Shown here: piece after piece, positions 51,301-59,102 of the stretch
Layout: each line of letters starts with the position of its first letter
How positions within the stretch are numbered: position 1 is the first letter of the stretch
Assembly (NCBI GenBank): GCA_011033025.1
Contig: WFMF01000446.1
Location: 79,957 to 143,956, forward strand
Reading direction: 5' to 3'
DNA length: 64,000 bases
From: Beroe forskalii
Taxonomy: Eukaryota > Ctenophora > Nuda > Beroida > Beroidae
Notes under the pieces: generated by a model
Databases searched by the model: none
Told to the model about the DNA's origin: nothing
The model's input: only the letters and a program-made list of their open reading frames with translations
Position numbers and translations under genes: made by a program

Positions 51301-54300
51301 ACGTATGAGATTAAAATTTTTGACAACCGACAGCTCCATGAATTAAGAAATTCGTTATTTTGAAGATGTATGTGATATGGGGGGGGGGGGACGGACGGAG
51401 GGACGGAGGGACGAGGACGGAGGGACGGAGGGACATTTTCGCGACTATTATTATAAAGGAGCAGTCCCGGGCACTTTCCAGAAATTACAGTAGTTCTATT
51501 GCAAAACTGGACCTGCTATGCACATATCCTATTTCTCACCCTCCCAGACCACGATCTCTGCCAACCCTCTCATTTGCCTTTTTGTATTCACAAAAACGCC
51601 AATGGGGAGGGAAAAAATAAAATAAATATCATCCTCCATCTTCAGTTAGGATTATTAGCAAAATGTAATTTCGCTGTATATTTCCATGAATCACAATTAT
51701 GAATACTCGAGAATTACTGATAAAATCATTCCTAAGTTATCATAAAAATTACCGATGCCAGCATCGACATATCTTCCTAATTGTTTCGATATTCAATGTT
51801 TGTAAAATATTCATGGAATATCTAGGTAGTAGGTACTGTACTGAAAACATCTGTAATTTTAACTGTAATTTCAATCTACAAAACACAGCACAAGGTTGCC
51901 GTGATTCGATCAACTCATGTCTCTGTGTTTTTAAATAATTAATTTTCAGAAATACAGGTTTGAATATTCCCAACCTCCCTCAGAAATTTATCAACGACAA
52001 AGGCTACCCCTCGTGGACCCCCCTGTGTCGGGTGGTTGAGGCGGCGGAGGACAACCTCTTCCGCAGCTGCTTCTCTAACTGGCCCAGACCTGCCAACGAG
52101 AACCTCCGACAGAACAGCTTCAACGGTCCAGTCCCCAAGGACGACGAGGTCAAGAAACCCCAGGTGGACCTAAGTGGACTGTACAAACGGAACCTCAATG
52201 AGGTCCAGAAAGAGGATGATATTAAAGATGATGGGCAGGGAAAAATCAAGGTAAGTTTGAGGCTGGTCTTGTCACAAGATGGTTTCATTTGACAACTCTC
52301 TTCCGGGCCGGTCTATCTCTTATTTGTTTCTTATTTTATTCTACGACTGCTTTTATTTTTCTGTGACTCAGGAACAGTCATCTCTAAGTTTCACCCCTTC
52401 ACAACTCTCTCTAGCAGCCTTGTTTCTCACTTGAATCTAGGACTGATTTGATGTTTTCCCCAGATCTGGCGGGTGGAGAACTTTGAGTTGGTGGACGTGG
52501 ATGAGGCCACGTACGGTATCTTCTGGGACGGGGACAGCTACATCGTGCTCTACACGTACATCCAGCCGGGGAGGAACCACGAGAGCTTCATCACCTACTT
52601 CTGGCTGGTCAGTGCAGGGGTTGTTAAGGGAATATTCGCGTGCGATGAAATTTGAATACTTTCTTCATAAATATTATGGATTATTCTGATCTCGCATTGC
52701 TACATAACACTGTACTGTGGTACGGAGATGAAAATGGTCCCAATATACACCACACTTTTTGGGTTCAATAGAACCGTTGGCTTCGTCCTTCCAGACCATC
52801 GCCTCGGCTGAGCTTCATCACCTACTTCTGGCTGGGGTCTCACAGTACTACAGATGAGAAAGGAGCAGCAGCGCTGCACGCTACCCGTATTGACAGTGAG
52901 GTGGGCTGGTCCTCCCAGATGATCAGGGTGGTGCAGGGCAAGGAACCACTCCACTTCCTGAGGATGTTCGGCAGGAGGATTACCATCCTCCAGGGGGGCG
53001 TGGACAGCGGCTTCAGGACCTACGGCAAGGAAGGGGAGGAGGGGATGACTAATGGAAACCACGGTACGAGATATTACTATCTTATTTTGATACTAGCAGG
53101 CCCGTTGGACCTGCTAACACACAGCTAACTCGGCGCTACTATGCAGCACCTCTTTCGCAAACTTTAAACACCACCATTCAAATTCATTGGATAGTTTTCA
53201 ATTTTACCGCATCAAAATATTCCTATCAGATCAATTTTAAATTTTATGAAGGAGCAGATTGGAAAAAAGAAACTCGTTGGTCACTCTTCGTCGTGCTAAA
53301 CCATGTGAATTTTGTTCCGTTTTGATTGCACGATGATTTCAATTCTGACAACTGATTCTCATACTTACATTCGACAATTTTGTTTCGCTCACATTATTCC
53401 AAGCCAGGATCAATTCTTCGTTATCTGCTTCAGCTATAATCGACTCGATTAGATTGAACACTTTTGTAAACTTTCAACTGCTCTTAACGGTAAATTTTTA
53501 AACTACAATTACTACTTTTATCAGTATTGATCCTCGAGAAACCTCTGCCTTAAATATCCTCCGTTATTCAAGTTAGGTCAATCTCTCATCTTGAGATCTC
53601 GATTTCGAAGTATAAGGAAAACGTCAAATTTTCAAAAACTACATAGCACAGCATTTAACAGTAGTAGCGCAATAGAAGGCACTCTCATAGTACTGATTAT
53701 AATCTGCACGTGCACAAAAATTGGTTTCCATAGCAACGGCGCCTCATTTCTCCCTTTTGCATTCGTTTCTCTTGATATTTTCTTGGCAAGCTCAAATTTA
53801 ATTGTGGACGGCGGCACATACAAACATTATTCACGTGTGACTTTACTTTATATATAAGATGTGCTACAATTTCACTCTTCTATTGCTTTTTGACCACAGA
53901 GAAATGAAGGTTTTTTTGATTTGTTTCCCTTCACACCAGTTTTTACTTTTTTAGATTTCAATTTTCGTAATGCAAGGGATAAGTCATTTGGTGAGAGTTC
54001 AGAATCCAACTCAATGATAATTTCATTAAACCATGGTCCCCCAAAGAAAAGACTATTCCACATCAAGTGTATTGACGAATACGTGAGGACTATTGAGGTT
54101 CTCCCTAAATCTGAGAGCCTCAACAGCAACGACTCCTTCGTTCACTTAGGACAATACAAAAACTACATTTGGTACGGAAAGGTGAGTGTATGCTTTGTTA
54201 TTGAGCTATTAATTCATGTATTTTACATCGTATTACCACAGTCCATATCCACTAACTAGGGGAATTAATGGAATTGATTTTAATTTGTCATTGTTCTTCC

Positions 54301-57300
54301 ATTGGGGAAGTGGAGAGCAAGTAATGAATATTCATGTATGGCAATCGACTTGAATTGGTACGAATTTGACAAAAATATTATCAAAATTATGCCAGTATGA
54401 GTGGCGGTGATGTAATTATCATTCGCATAATACCCATTCACATGATAATGAGGCCAGCAGTCTCTTCTAATGACCATTTGATTAAGTGGTCACCAAGAAA
54501 CGTGATGAATAAACTCGACACAGACTATTTACAATGCTTCGTACCAAATGTGTGGAGTTAAACAAAACAAGCCCCCAAACAATCGATTATTTTCTACGTA
54601 GATTAACTTGCTTTATATGGTTAACAGGCCTACTATTTTCCACCTCACAGCACTTCATCTCTCTTTGCTGACCCTCCCTTACACCTAATCCTTACTCCAA
54701 CTTCAACCAAAACCAGAAAGTGACAAGTTCCCTTCCTAACACAGGGTTGTGATGCTGAGGAGAGGTACACAGCTAAGATGCTGGCTGAGCGGCTCGACAG
54801 AGAAACTCTCATTGGAGCTTCCCCCCTTATCCGGTGAGAGATTCTTGTAGGGGTTCCCCCTCAGCCCTCCCGCGCAGTTTTTGTTTTTGCAAAAAATGTC
54901 CAAACTATGCCGAACTCGTCGAAATGCCCGAGTGTTGCGCGCTAAGGATGGGTAACTCCCATCTGGTGAGATGCAGCCCCTACTGCAGGTCATCAATTTA
55001 ACACTTGAGGCTTGGACAATTCCATCACTCCTAACTGTTTATTTGTGTTTATTTATGGAGAATATGAGCATAAATATAATTGCCACATGTGGTATTTGCA
55101 TTTGGAAATCAGGAAATAACATGATCATTGATTGTGCAGCTAATGTCAAGTAGAATGAGTGTCCATCAATTGTTATACTGAAATTTAGTCTCTAATTGAA
55201 TACCTTATTGTAGGAAATTAAGCACTCAGAAAATTAAGCACCAATGCCTCGAAAAGGGCTTAATTTCATGGTGCTTAATGACGTGCTGGCTTAATTTTTG
55301 CATACCTTAATTTTCAAATAATTTTGGGATTTTTAAAGTTCAAAAATGTTCGATATTTTGCTATAGGTACAGTAGTAATGTAAAACAATGGAAGTACAGT
55401 AAGAATCTGAATAATAATTTAATGATGAATTGAAAATAATGGAATTATCAAACATCCTCGTCGTAAGCCTCCATCTTCTCGTCTTTAGCTTCCAAAAAGT
55501 CTTTGTTCTACATCCTCCAAGTCATCGTTATCATCTTGATTCCTGTCCACAGAACACCAAATTCAAGTTTGACCTGACTCTTGATCTACAGCCCTCCTTG
55601 TGTGATTGGTGACCGGAACTGCTCTTCAGTCAGAACTTAAATCTGTTTTAGATAACAGATGCACATTAAATATTTCGTGTCATTTGAATAAATTTTGAAA
55701 AACTTAAATTAAGCCTACATGGAATTTGGCCTTCTTGTAATCAAGCCTACATTCAATTAAGCACCAGATGTCTCAAAAGGGCCTAATTTCATGGTGCTTA
55801 ATGACATTTGGGCTTAATTTTCTGAGTGCTTAATTTCCTACAATAAGGTATTCAGTTATTTATTGAATGATGTTTCTATTTATGGTTTGGCAATTTACAA
55901 GGTTAAACCGGCAACTTTTCTAAATTCCTCAGAAAATTTCTCAGGATGAAATTTCTTAATTTTCTGTTTACATGAAAAATAAAATGAATATTATTCCTGA
56001 AAAAATATTCCTGTTTAACCAATGACCATAAATCGTAGCACCTTATTTCATCAATCACATAAACGTTTGGACTTGTCTTTTCATCTACATACTACAGTAT
56101 GTACTCTCAAGGATTCACATGAAAAATGCTATATTCCACAGCACCCAATTGTCCCTCATTCCGTTGACACGATAGAGATAAACGAGGGTAACGAGCCGGA
56201 TGAGTTCTGGGAGACTCTGGGTGGGCGAGCTGAGTACGCCAGTGGTGCGGAGCTGGAGTCCCTGGTGAACGAGAGACCGCCCCGTCTCTTCCAGCTGTCC
56301 AACGCTTGCGGAGTCTTCTCTGTCGAGGAGATCTACAACTTCAACCAGGACGACCTTATTGAGGACGATGTGATGCTGCTTGATGTCGGGAACTACTTGA
56401 GTTGCTGGAATATCTGTAACCTCTTAACTGACATTTAAGTTGCGTGACTTACTACAATATGTCATCAGTCATGGACTTGTAAACATTCATATTCATTCAA
56501 GCCAACATACCCACAGCCCACTGCACCACAAACACAAAACCTAGCCCCAATCTCACTTTATCTTTTTTATATCAACCCCCGCCTCCCACACATCCATATA
56601 TCTCTCCTAACCCACCACCCCTCCCTGACAGTTGTTCGTGTGGGTTGGTAAGGGAGCTAACGACATTGAGAAGAAGCAGAGTCTGTTGGCAGCCAAGGAG
56701 TACATCAAGAACGACCCGTCCGGCAGGAATGAGACTGATGTGGACATGTTGGTTATCAAGCAGGGTCTCGAGCCTCCTCGCTTCACTGGACACTTCCAGG
56801 CCTGGGACCCAAGGAAGTGGTCGGTAAGTGCAGAACCCTTTACTTGGTTTCCTCAATGCTCTGTCCGTAGTTCTAATGATTTTATTGGTTGTATCAGGTG
56901 TTGATGACCAAAGAAAATTGCCAAATTGAGAATCAATCGCCTAATCCTCCTGAACTGCTGACTTCTACAAATAAGTCAATGATGGCTTGAAATAACTCAT
57001 GCAATTGCAAGACAGGAAAAACTTTGATTTAGACAGGAATAATTCTAAACCCACATTGGCACCGGAGTTTCCTCTTTGTCAATTTGAGAGTATGAGGGTA
57101 CTTTGATTTTAAAATATAGACTGAAATTGTCCGGATTATTTAACTCAAAGCTAGTCTGGTTATGATCCATCAAATTTAAAGTGTCCGACAGACTTATTAT
57201 CAGCTTCCAATCTGCTGTGTGTAATGTGTATATCACTGCAATACCATACAGTATACACTACACAGTATACACTATACAGTATACACCTCTGACTAAGAGT

Positions 57301-59102
57301 TAGAGAATCAGGGAGTATATCTTTACAGTGGTTCGGGGAGCAAGTTAACCGATTAACTCATGAATTCGGTGTAAATGTAAGTAGGCCGTTTAACTAGACT
57401 CAGTAGCTTCACCCCATTCCATGTGTGGAGCAATCAAGCATGCGGCACTATCCCAGAGGCTTTGTGGTGTGTTTCACGTTATTTTAACTTTCAATCATCA
57501 CAGGTTTTAGCTTTTCCGTGCGTTGCGTGACAGTGCGTATTTGTTTGAGTGTATTTGTTTGTGTGGTTTCAGGGTGTGGGGTCGTGTGTGTGAGCAAGGA
57601 GTGTTTCAACTGTTTCAGCTTTTCAGGAATTTTAGCTTTTTAGGCTTTAGCTGATTGACTATGGTTTAAGTGTCACGAAATATGTGCTTGTATTTTTTTG
57701 GTTCACCCATTTAATTTGAAGTTTGAAGCCATGTGTTAAATTTGAAGTCAATGTTTTAGCCTTGTGATTCATTTTGTGTTCCGTTACCCTGTTAAAGCAA
57801 TACTATATCATACAAGTGTATTTTCAAGAGGTTTTCTTGAGATATGCGACAGTACGAACAACGAGCATCGCCACAAACCATGCTATTTATATATTGCGTT
57901 ACCTGTAACGCGTTAGCACGGGGGGGGATCATGGATTAAGTGCAAGACACGAGGGGTACTAAGTGATTTTTTGCCCAATTTTGAAATACCACCCACCACC
58001 CCTTCAGATAATCCCATGAACTAAGTGATATTTGACACTATTTGTAGTGACCCACCCCAAAATTAGCATAAAAACCTATCCAAGCGGCAGATTGTCCCCT
58101 GTACTAACTGATATTTGTCACTATTTGAAGGTACCCACCCCTAAATGAGCATAAAACGCTGCAGATTGTCCCATGTACTAACTGAAATTTGTCATGTTTG
58201 TAGGGACCCACCCCAAAATGAGCAGTTTGTCCCGTGTACTAACTGAAATTTAATACAATTTGTGGGGACCCACCCCAAATTAATGACGTCATCTGGCAAA
58301 AAGTGCCCAAATATGGAAAAATATGCTATTTGGACTAAGTGATTATGATTTTCCAATAAGGTGACCACCTCAGTTAGTACAGTGGACTAAGTGATTTCGC
58401 CAAGGGCCAAACACCACCCACCCCGGCCTCGTGTCTTGCACTTAATCCCTGATCCCCCCCCGGGTAGCATTAACACTTTTTCCCCCAGAGCGTGAGCGCT
58501 CACGCAGACTCCAAATATTGCGGAGATTCATACCACTCACACTCCTACACCCTCAGGGCGGAAAGACGTATGACGAACTGATCAAGCAACACTTCTCTGA
58601 TGGAGTCATGAGTCTGGATGAAGAACTAGCCAAGTACTCCAAGAAGTACCCTTACGACACTTTGAAGAATAGAATCGTCCCCGAGGGAGTCGATGTGGTC
58701 AACAAAGAGGTGCGGATTGATTTCATTCTATTTGATGTTGTCCTTTGCTTTCACTTCAAAATGTAACAAATTTTCGCTGAAATTTTCTCGGAATGGTATC
58801 TCCATTTGAGAGCTGTGCAAACGCTCTCGCACGGCTCGGGCGTTACCAGCGCCACTCTGAAAGTGAAAAGATATCACCTGGGTCTATACCCAAACTTTCT
58901 CTAACACATCATCTTTATGATTGTCTTCTCCTCCCCCTCACAATTGCCTTTTTAAACCTGCTCTAGCACAACTCTGATTCCCCCACAGAGATACCTAGAG
59001 GATGAAGAGTTCCAGGAGATATTCGGCATGTCTCTGGAGGAATACGATAAGCTGCCCAAGTGGAAACAGATCCGAGCCAAGAAGATGGTCAAACTCTTCT
59101 GA
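36195..59102 (+). CDS. VIL1: Villin: six gelsolin domains plus headpiece (common exons)
   Basis: Actin-filament bundling, capping and severing protein of microvilli and other actin cores. Supported exons: 36195-36310, 38501-38575, 39013-39081, 47833-47963, 48101-48318, 48462-48569, 49430-49530, 49714-49891, 51984-52250, 52464-52607, 52795-53063, 53955-54181, 54745-54833, 56142-56396, 56632-56823, 58557-58709, 58989-59102. Total is roughly 890 residues, against about 820-830 for vertebrate villin. Domain order: G1 ([24 protein letters not shown]), G2 ([20 protein letters not shown]), G3 (DDAFILD, YAWIGKG), linker (51984-52250), G4 ([26 protein letters not shown]), G5 ([24 protein letters not shown]), G6 ([48 protein letters not shown]), headpiece. 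The headpiece separates villin from gelsolin. Four junctions are irregular (see findings). The upstream start comes from one or more of the first-exon candidates. Confidence 0.93.
36347..37143. mobile_element. MITE family X, copy 1 (797 bp)
   Basis: Perfect 18-bp terminal inverted repeats, 'taccttattacaggaaat' (36347) and its complement (37126-37143). Just inside each end lies the same hairpin block in direct orientation (about 36380-36440 and 37037-37100): 'ttaagccct'…'agggcttaa', followed by 'ttaatgacatgta'. It begins 36 bp after the donor of villin exon 2. No transposase frame is present. A second copy is at 55197-55854. Confidence 0.75.
38501..38575 (+). CDS. VIL1: Villin exon 3 (G1)
   Basis: 25 codons, phase 0 at both ends, acceptor ATACAG, donor TCG|GTAATA. 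It encodes [20 protein letters not shown] and YIVLS, the G1 strand pair that ends in the GDSYIVL signature. Confidence 0.92.
39013..39081 (+). CDS. VIL1: Villin exon 4 (G1)
   Basis: 23 codons, phase 0 both ends, acceptor TTTTTCAG, donor ACA|GTGAGT. It carries [12 protein letters not shown], the G1 core strand, and continues into DEAG on exon 5 across an 8.75-kb intron that hosts a nested gene. Confidence 0.92.
39238..39486. repeat. Minisatellite of 'tactgagcag' words
   Basis: About 25 copies of a 9-12-bp word (tactgagcag, gatgagcag, tactgagaaa) without strict unit length, beginning 157 bp after the villin exon 4 donor. Confidence 0.85.
39685..39921 (+). other. 78-codon ATG open frame in villin intron, doubtful
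   Basis: A true ATG opens 78 codons with mixed composition (starts [15 protein letters not shown], ends before TAA at 39919). No domain, signal peptide or coiled coil is recognisable. A possible donor (CCTGAG|GTAGAC, phase 0) lies inside at about 39815. It might be an upstream exon of the nested gene or chance. Confidence 0.15.
40247..40254 (+). promoter_or_regulatory. TATA-like box upstream of nested gene
   Basis: 'tataaaag' followed by 'cacgtg' (40255-40260) lies about 430 bp before the nested gene's ATG. If used, transcription would start near 40280, just before the X-box-like motif. Confidence 0.3.
40300..40313 (+). promoter_or_regulatory. RFX X-box-like motif
   Basis: GTTGCCATGGTGAT closely matches the RFX-factor X-box (GTTRCCATGGYAAC), with a perfect left half and AT spacer. 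X-boxes mark promoters of ciliary genes in animals. It lies 373 bp before the ATG at 40686. Confidence 0.4.
40686..41939 (+). CDS. Nested two-exon gene: basic coiled-coil protein, unknown
   Basis: Exons 40686-40931 and 41040-41939 join in phase 0 (CAG|GTGTGT … GTCGCAG|GAC) across a 108-bp intron, giving 381 residues. Both exons are clearly GC-richer than the flanks, with strong coding bias. Residues about 15-95 form a coiled coil spanning the splice ([32 protein letters not shown], then [11 protein letters not shown]). Residues about 125-255 are Lys/Ala-rich and helical ([39 protein letters not shown]). The rest is Ser/Arg/Pro-rich and probably disordered. No signal peptide or membrane segment. 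I do not recognise the family. It lies wholly inside the 8.75-kb villin intron on the same strand, with its own TATA-like and X-box-like motifs. A ciliary or cytoskeletal role is only a guess from the X-box and coiled coil. Confidence 0.85.
43963..45333. mobile_element. Possible TIR element with GC-rich stem-loops
   Basis: 'ccggttggaataa' (about 43972) and its complement 'ttattccaaccgg' (45310-45322), each beside 'gatatcat', suggest terminal inverted repeats of an element of about 1.37 kb. Inside are a 12-bp-arm hairpin (aggattgtaagc / gcttacaatcct, 44394-44421), repeats of 'aatcctggttgc', and at 45140-45270 a series of stem-loops such as 'gggggcttcgcccc' and 'aggggctctgcccct'. The module 'gctcgctcggcgccgctt' (45223-45240) is related to the Helitron module at 8942 and 10279. 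No coding frame. Confidence 0.4.
47618..47832 (+). repeat. Repeat array ending at a villin splice acceptor
   Basis: Degenerate 20-22-bp units with consensus 'gggttgctatggttacccca' plus g run right up to the acceptor of villin exon 5 (CTCCCCAG|GAC). Each unit ends in a CCCCAG or similar word, so the array contains several acceptor-like sites and pyrimidine patches. Confidence 0.75.
47833..47963 (+). CDS. VIL1: Villin exon 5 (G1 helix)
   Basis: 44 codons, phase 0 in, phase 2 out (CCA|GTAAGT). It encodes [17 protein letters not shown], then [20 protein letters not shown], the long G1 helix and the loop before the GG turn. The tail matches villin's REVQGxES…FKQG. Confidence 0.93.
48101..48318 (+). 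CDS. VIL1: Villin exon 6 (end G1, G2)
   Basis: Starts [10 protein letters not shown] (end of G1), then the G1-G2 linker and the G2 strands [36 protein letters not shown] and RLEKIK. Basic residues KGRRK mirror the phosphoinositide- and actin-binding linker of the family. The donor at 48319 leaves phase 1, while exon 7 needs phase 0: a one-base discrepancy within 'aagggtag'. Confidence 0.9.
48462..48569 (+). CDS. VIL1: Villin exon 7 (G2)
   Basis: 36 codons: [19 protein letters not shown], then [17 protein letters not shown]; donor CAG|GTACGT. It matches the G2 helix (KEIRDQERGGR in vertebrate villin). A 98-bp imperfect hairpin follows 27 bp after the donor. Confidence 0.92.
48597..48694. repeat. 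Short inverted-repeat element
   Basis: Arms 48597-48626 and 48671-48694 pair through 'gtcaaaagcaaa'-type and 'cgtcaaaaggg' / 'cccttttgacg' words. About 98 bp in total; a small MITE-like hairpin in villin intron 7. Confidence 0.6.
49430..49530 (+). CDS. VIL1: Villin exon 8 (G2-G3 linker)
   Basis: 33 codons plus two bases, acceptor CTCCTGCAG, donor CCG|GTAAGA. Acidic linker ([15 protein letters not shown]), then REIMLYR, the first strand of G3. Confidence 0.9.
49714..49891 (+). CDS. VIL1: Villin exon 9 (G3)
   Basis: Encodes [28 protein letters not shown] and [17 protein letters not shown]. This is the full G3 core, with an Asp pair typical of the calcium-site loop ([10 protein letters not shown]). 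Clean CAG acceptor and GTAGGA donor. Confidence 0.93.
50298..50499. mobile_element. 202-bp MITE, Tc1/mariner type
   Basis: Near-perfect terminal inverted repeats of about 90 bp starting 'cagggtgcgccaaaagtctt', flanked by TA (50296-50297 and 50500-50501), the target duplication of the Tc1/mariner superfamily. Only a few bases separate the arms. The arms differ at a handful of sites, so the insertion is fairly recent. It sits in villin intron 9. Confidence 0.88.
50949..51031 (-). pseudogene. tRNA-like sequence (tRNA pseudogene or SINE head)
   Basis: On the minus strand the 83-nt segment has a polymerase III A-box (TAGCTCAATCGGTTAG) and B-box (GGTTCAAGCCC) at tRNA spacing. The anticodon stem can form (GTCAG/CTGGC) but encloses an 11-nt loop instead of 7. 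The acceptor stem has several mismatches and the T stem is incomplete. It is therefore a decayed tRNA or tRNA-derived SINE and not a working tRNA, and no anticodon can be assigned safely. Confidence 0.6.
51378..51434. repeat. (GGGAC/GGA)n microsatellite
   Basis: A run of 11 or 12 G followed by 'gacggagggacggaggga' repeats, in villin intron 9. Confidence 0.9.
51984..52250 (+). CDS. VIL1: Villin exon 10 (end G3 and inter-half linker)
   Basis: 89 codons, phase 0 both ends. Begins [20 protein letters not shown] (last G3 helix and strand), then FRSCFSNW, and a long hydrophilic linker rich in Lys, Asp and Glu ([29 protein letters not shown]). The linker joins the G1-G3 and G4-G6 halves, which open on calcium binding in this family. 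Confidence 0.93.
52464..52607 (+). CDS. VIL1: Villin exon 11 (G4, first part)
   Basis: 48 codons from [14 protein letters not shown] through [16 protein letters not shown] to SFITYFWL; donor CTG|GTCAGT, phase 0. It is the G4 opening. Its last 26 bp recur at 52810-52835, where the next exon continues. Confidence 0.9.
52583..52835 (+). repeat. 26-bp exact direct repeat spanning a villin intron
   Basis: 52583-52608 and 52810-52835 are identical, both encoding SFITYFWL. The 201 bp between them look like an intron (GTCAGT … CTTCCAG). The second copy is directly followed by the expected [10 protein letters not shown]. Confidence 0.95.
52795..53063 (+). CDS. VIL1: Villin exon 12 (rest of G4)
   Basis: From the second SFITYFWL copy it continues [40 protein letters not shown] and [12 protein letters not shown]; donor CACG|GTACGA, phase 1. 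The exact left boundary is uncertain. The acceptor at 52793-52794 leaves one base before the frame, which does not fit the phase-0 donor at 52608. Confidence 0.8.
53093..53859 (-). mobile_element. Helitron-like element H4, apparently complete (767 bp)
   Basis: On the minus strand: host A, then TCTTATATATAAAG at the 5' end (53859 leftwards), and at the 3' end a hairpin on 'gcaggtccaacgggcctgc' closing in CTAG (53093-53096), then host T. All family modules are present. There is no coding frame, so it is non-autonomous. It lies 29 bp after the villin exon 12 donor and 95 bp before the next acceptor, occupying most of that intron. Confidence 0.68.
53955..54181 (+). CDS. VIL1: Villin exon 13 (G5)
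   Basis: Acceptor TTTTTTAG, phase 1 in, phase 0 out (AAG|GTGAGT). A variable start ([17 protein letters not shown]) is followed by [32 protein letters not shown] and YIWYGK, the G5 core with villin's LNSND…YxWxGKG pattern. Confidence 0.92.
54745..54833 (+). CDS. VIL1: Villin exon 14 (G5 helix)
   Basis: [20 protein letters not shown], then TLIGASPLI; completes WYGKGC from exon 13. Donor CCG|GTGAGA leaves phase 2, which does not agree with the best acceptor of exon 15. A six-C run lies just before the donor. Confidence 0.88.
55197..55854. mobile_element. MITE family X, copy 2 (about 658 bp)
   Basis: Perfect 39-bp terminal inverted repeats (55201-55239 and 55812-55850) beginning 'taccttattgtaggaaat', the same start as copy 1 at 36347. 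The outer bases TGAA/TTCA also pair. As in copy 1, a hairpin block with 'ttaagcacca'…'tggtgcttaa' followed by 'tgac(g/a)t' lies inside each end in direct orientation (55232-55300, 55757-55820). No coding capacity. Located in villin intron 14. Confidence 0.8.
56142..56396 (+). CDS. VIL1: Villin exon 15 (end G5, start G6)
   Basis: Encodes [54 protein letters not shown] and [14 protein letters not shown]. The EGxEPxxFW…LGG and DLxxDDVxLLD motifs are diagnostic of gelsolin-family G5/G6. The start is uncertain: acceptor TTCCACAG at 56141 gives phase 0. By homology the coding part must end after DVGNY, where the bases are TTGAGT and not a GT donor. Confidence 0.85.
56632..56823 (+). CDS. VIL1: Villin exon 16 (G6)
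   Basis: 64 codons, phase 0 both ends: [63 protein letters not shown]. It matches villin G6 closely (KQGxEPPxFTGxFxAWDPxKW). Confidence 0.95.
57919..58464. mobile_element. MITE with internal tandem repeats
   Basis: About 35-bp terminal inverted repeats beginning with a G8-like run then 'gatca(t/g)ggattaagtgc' and 'aagacacgagg' (57919, and complement to about 58464). A possible TAGCA duplication flanks it (57914-57918, 58465-58469). The interior holds four 60-80-bp units starting 'ctaa(c/g)tga(t/a)attt' and containing 'gacccaccccaaa'. It lies in villin intron 16, ending about 90 bp before the exon 17 acceptor. Confidence 0.7.
58557..58709 (+). CDS. VIL1: Villin exon 17 (G6-headpiece linker, start of headpiece)
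   Basis: 51 codons: [46 protein letters not shown]; donor GAG|GTGCGG, phase 0. YPYDTLK…LPEGVD-type sequence is the N-terminal headpiece subdomain. The linker after G6 is short compared with vertebrate villin. Confidence 0.93.
58989..59102 (+). CDS. VIL1: Villin exon 18 (headpiece core and stop)
   Basis: 37 codons and [40 protein letters not shown]: the three-helix headpiece core with the conserved FGM, LPxWKQ and a C-terminal KK…LF. Vertebrate villin ends KKEKGLF. Here Met-Val-Lys replaces Glu-Lys-Gly, so the actin-contacting Lys pair and terminal Phe are kept but the Gly is lost. Confidence 0.95.
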   Translation, partial: RYLEDEEFQEIFGMSLEEYDKLPKWKQIRAKKMVKLF

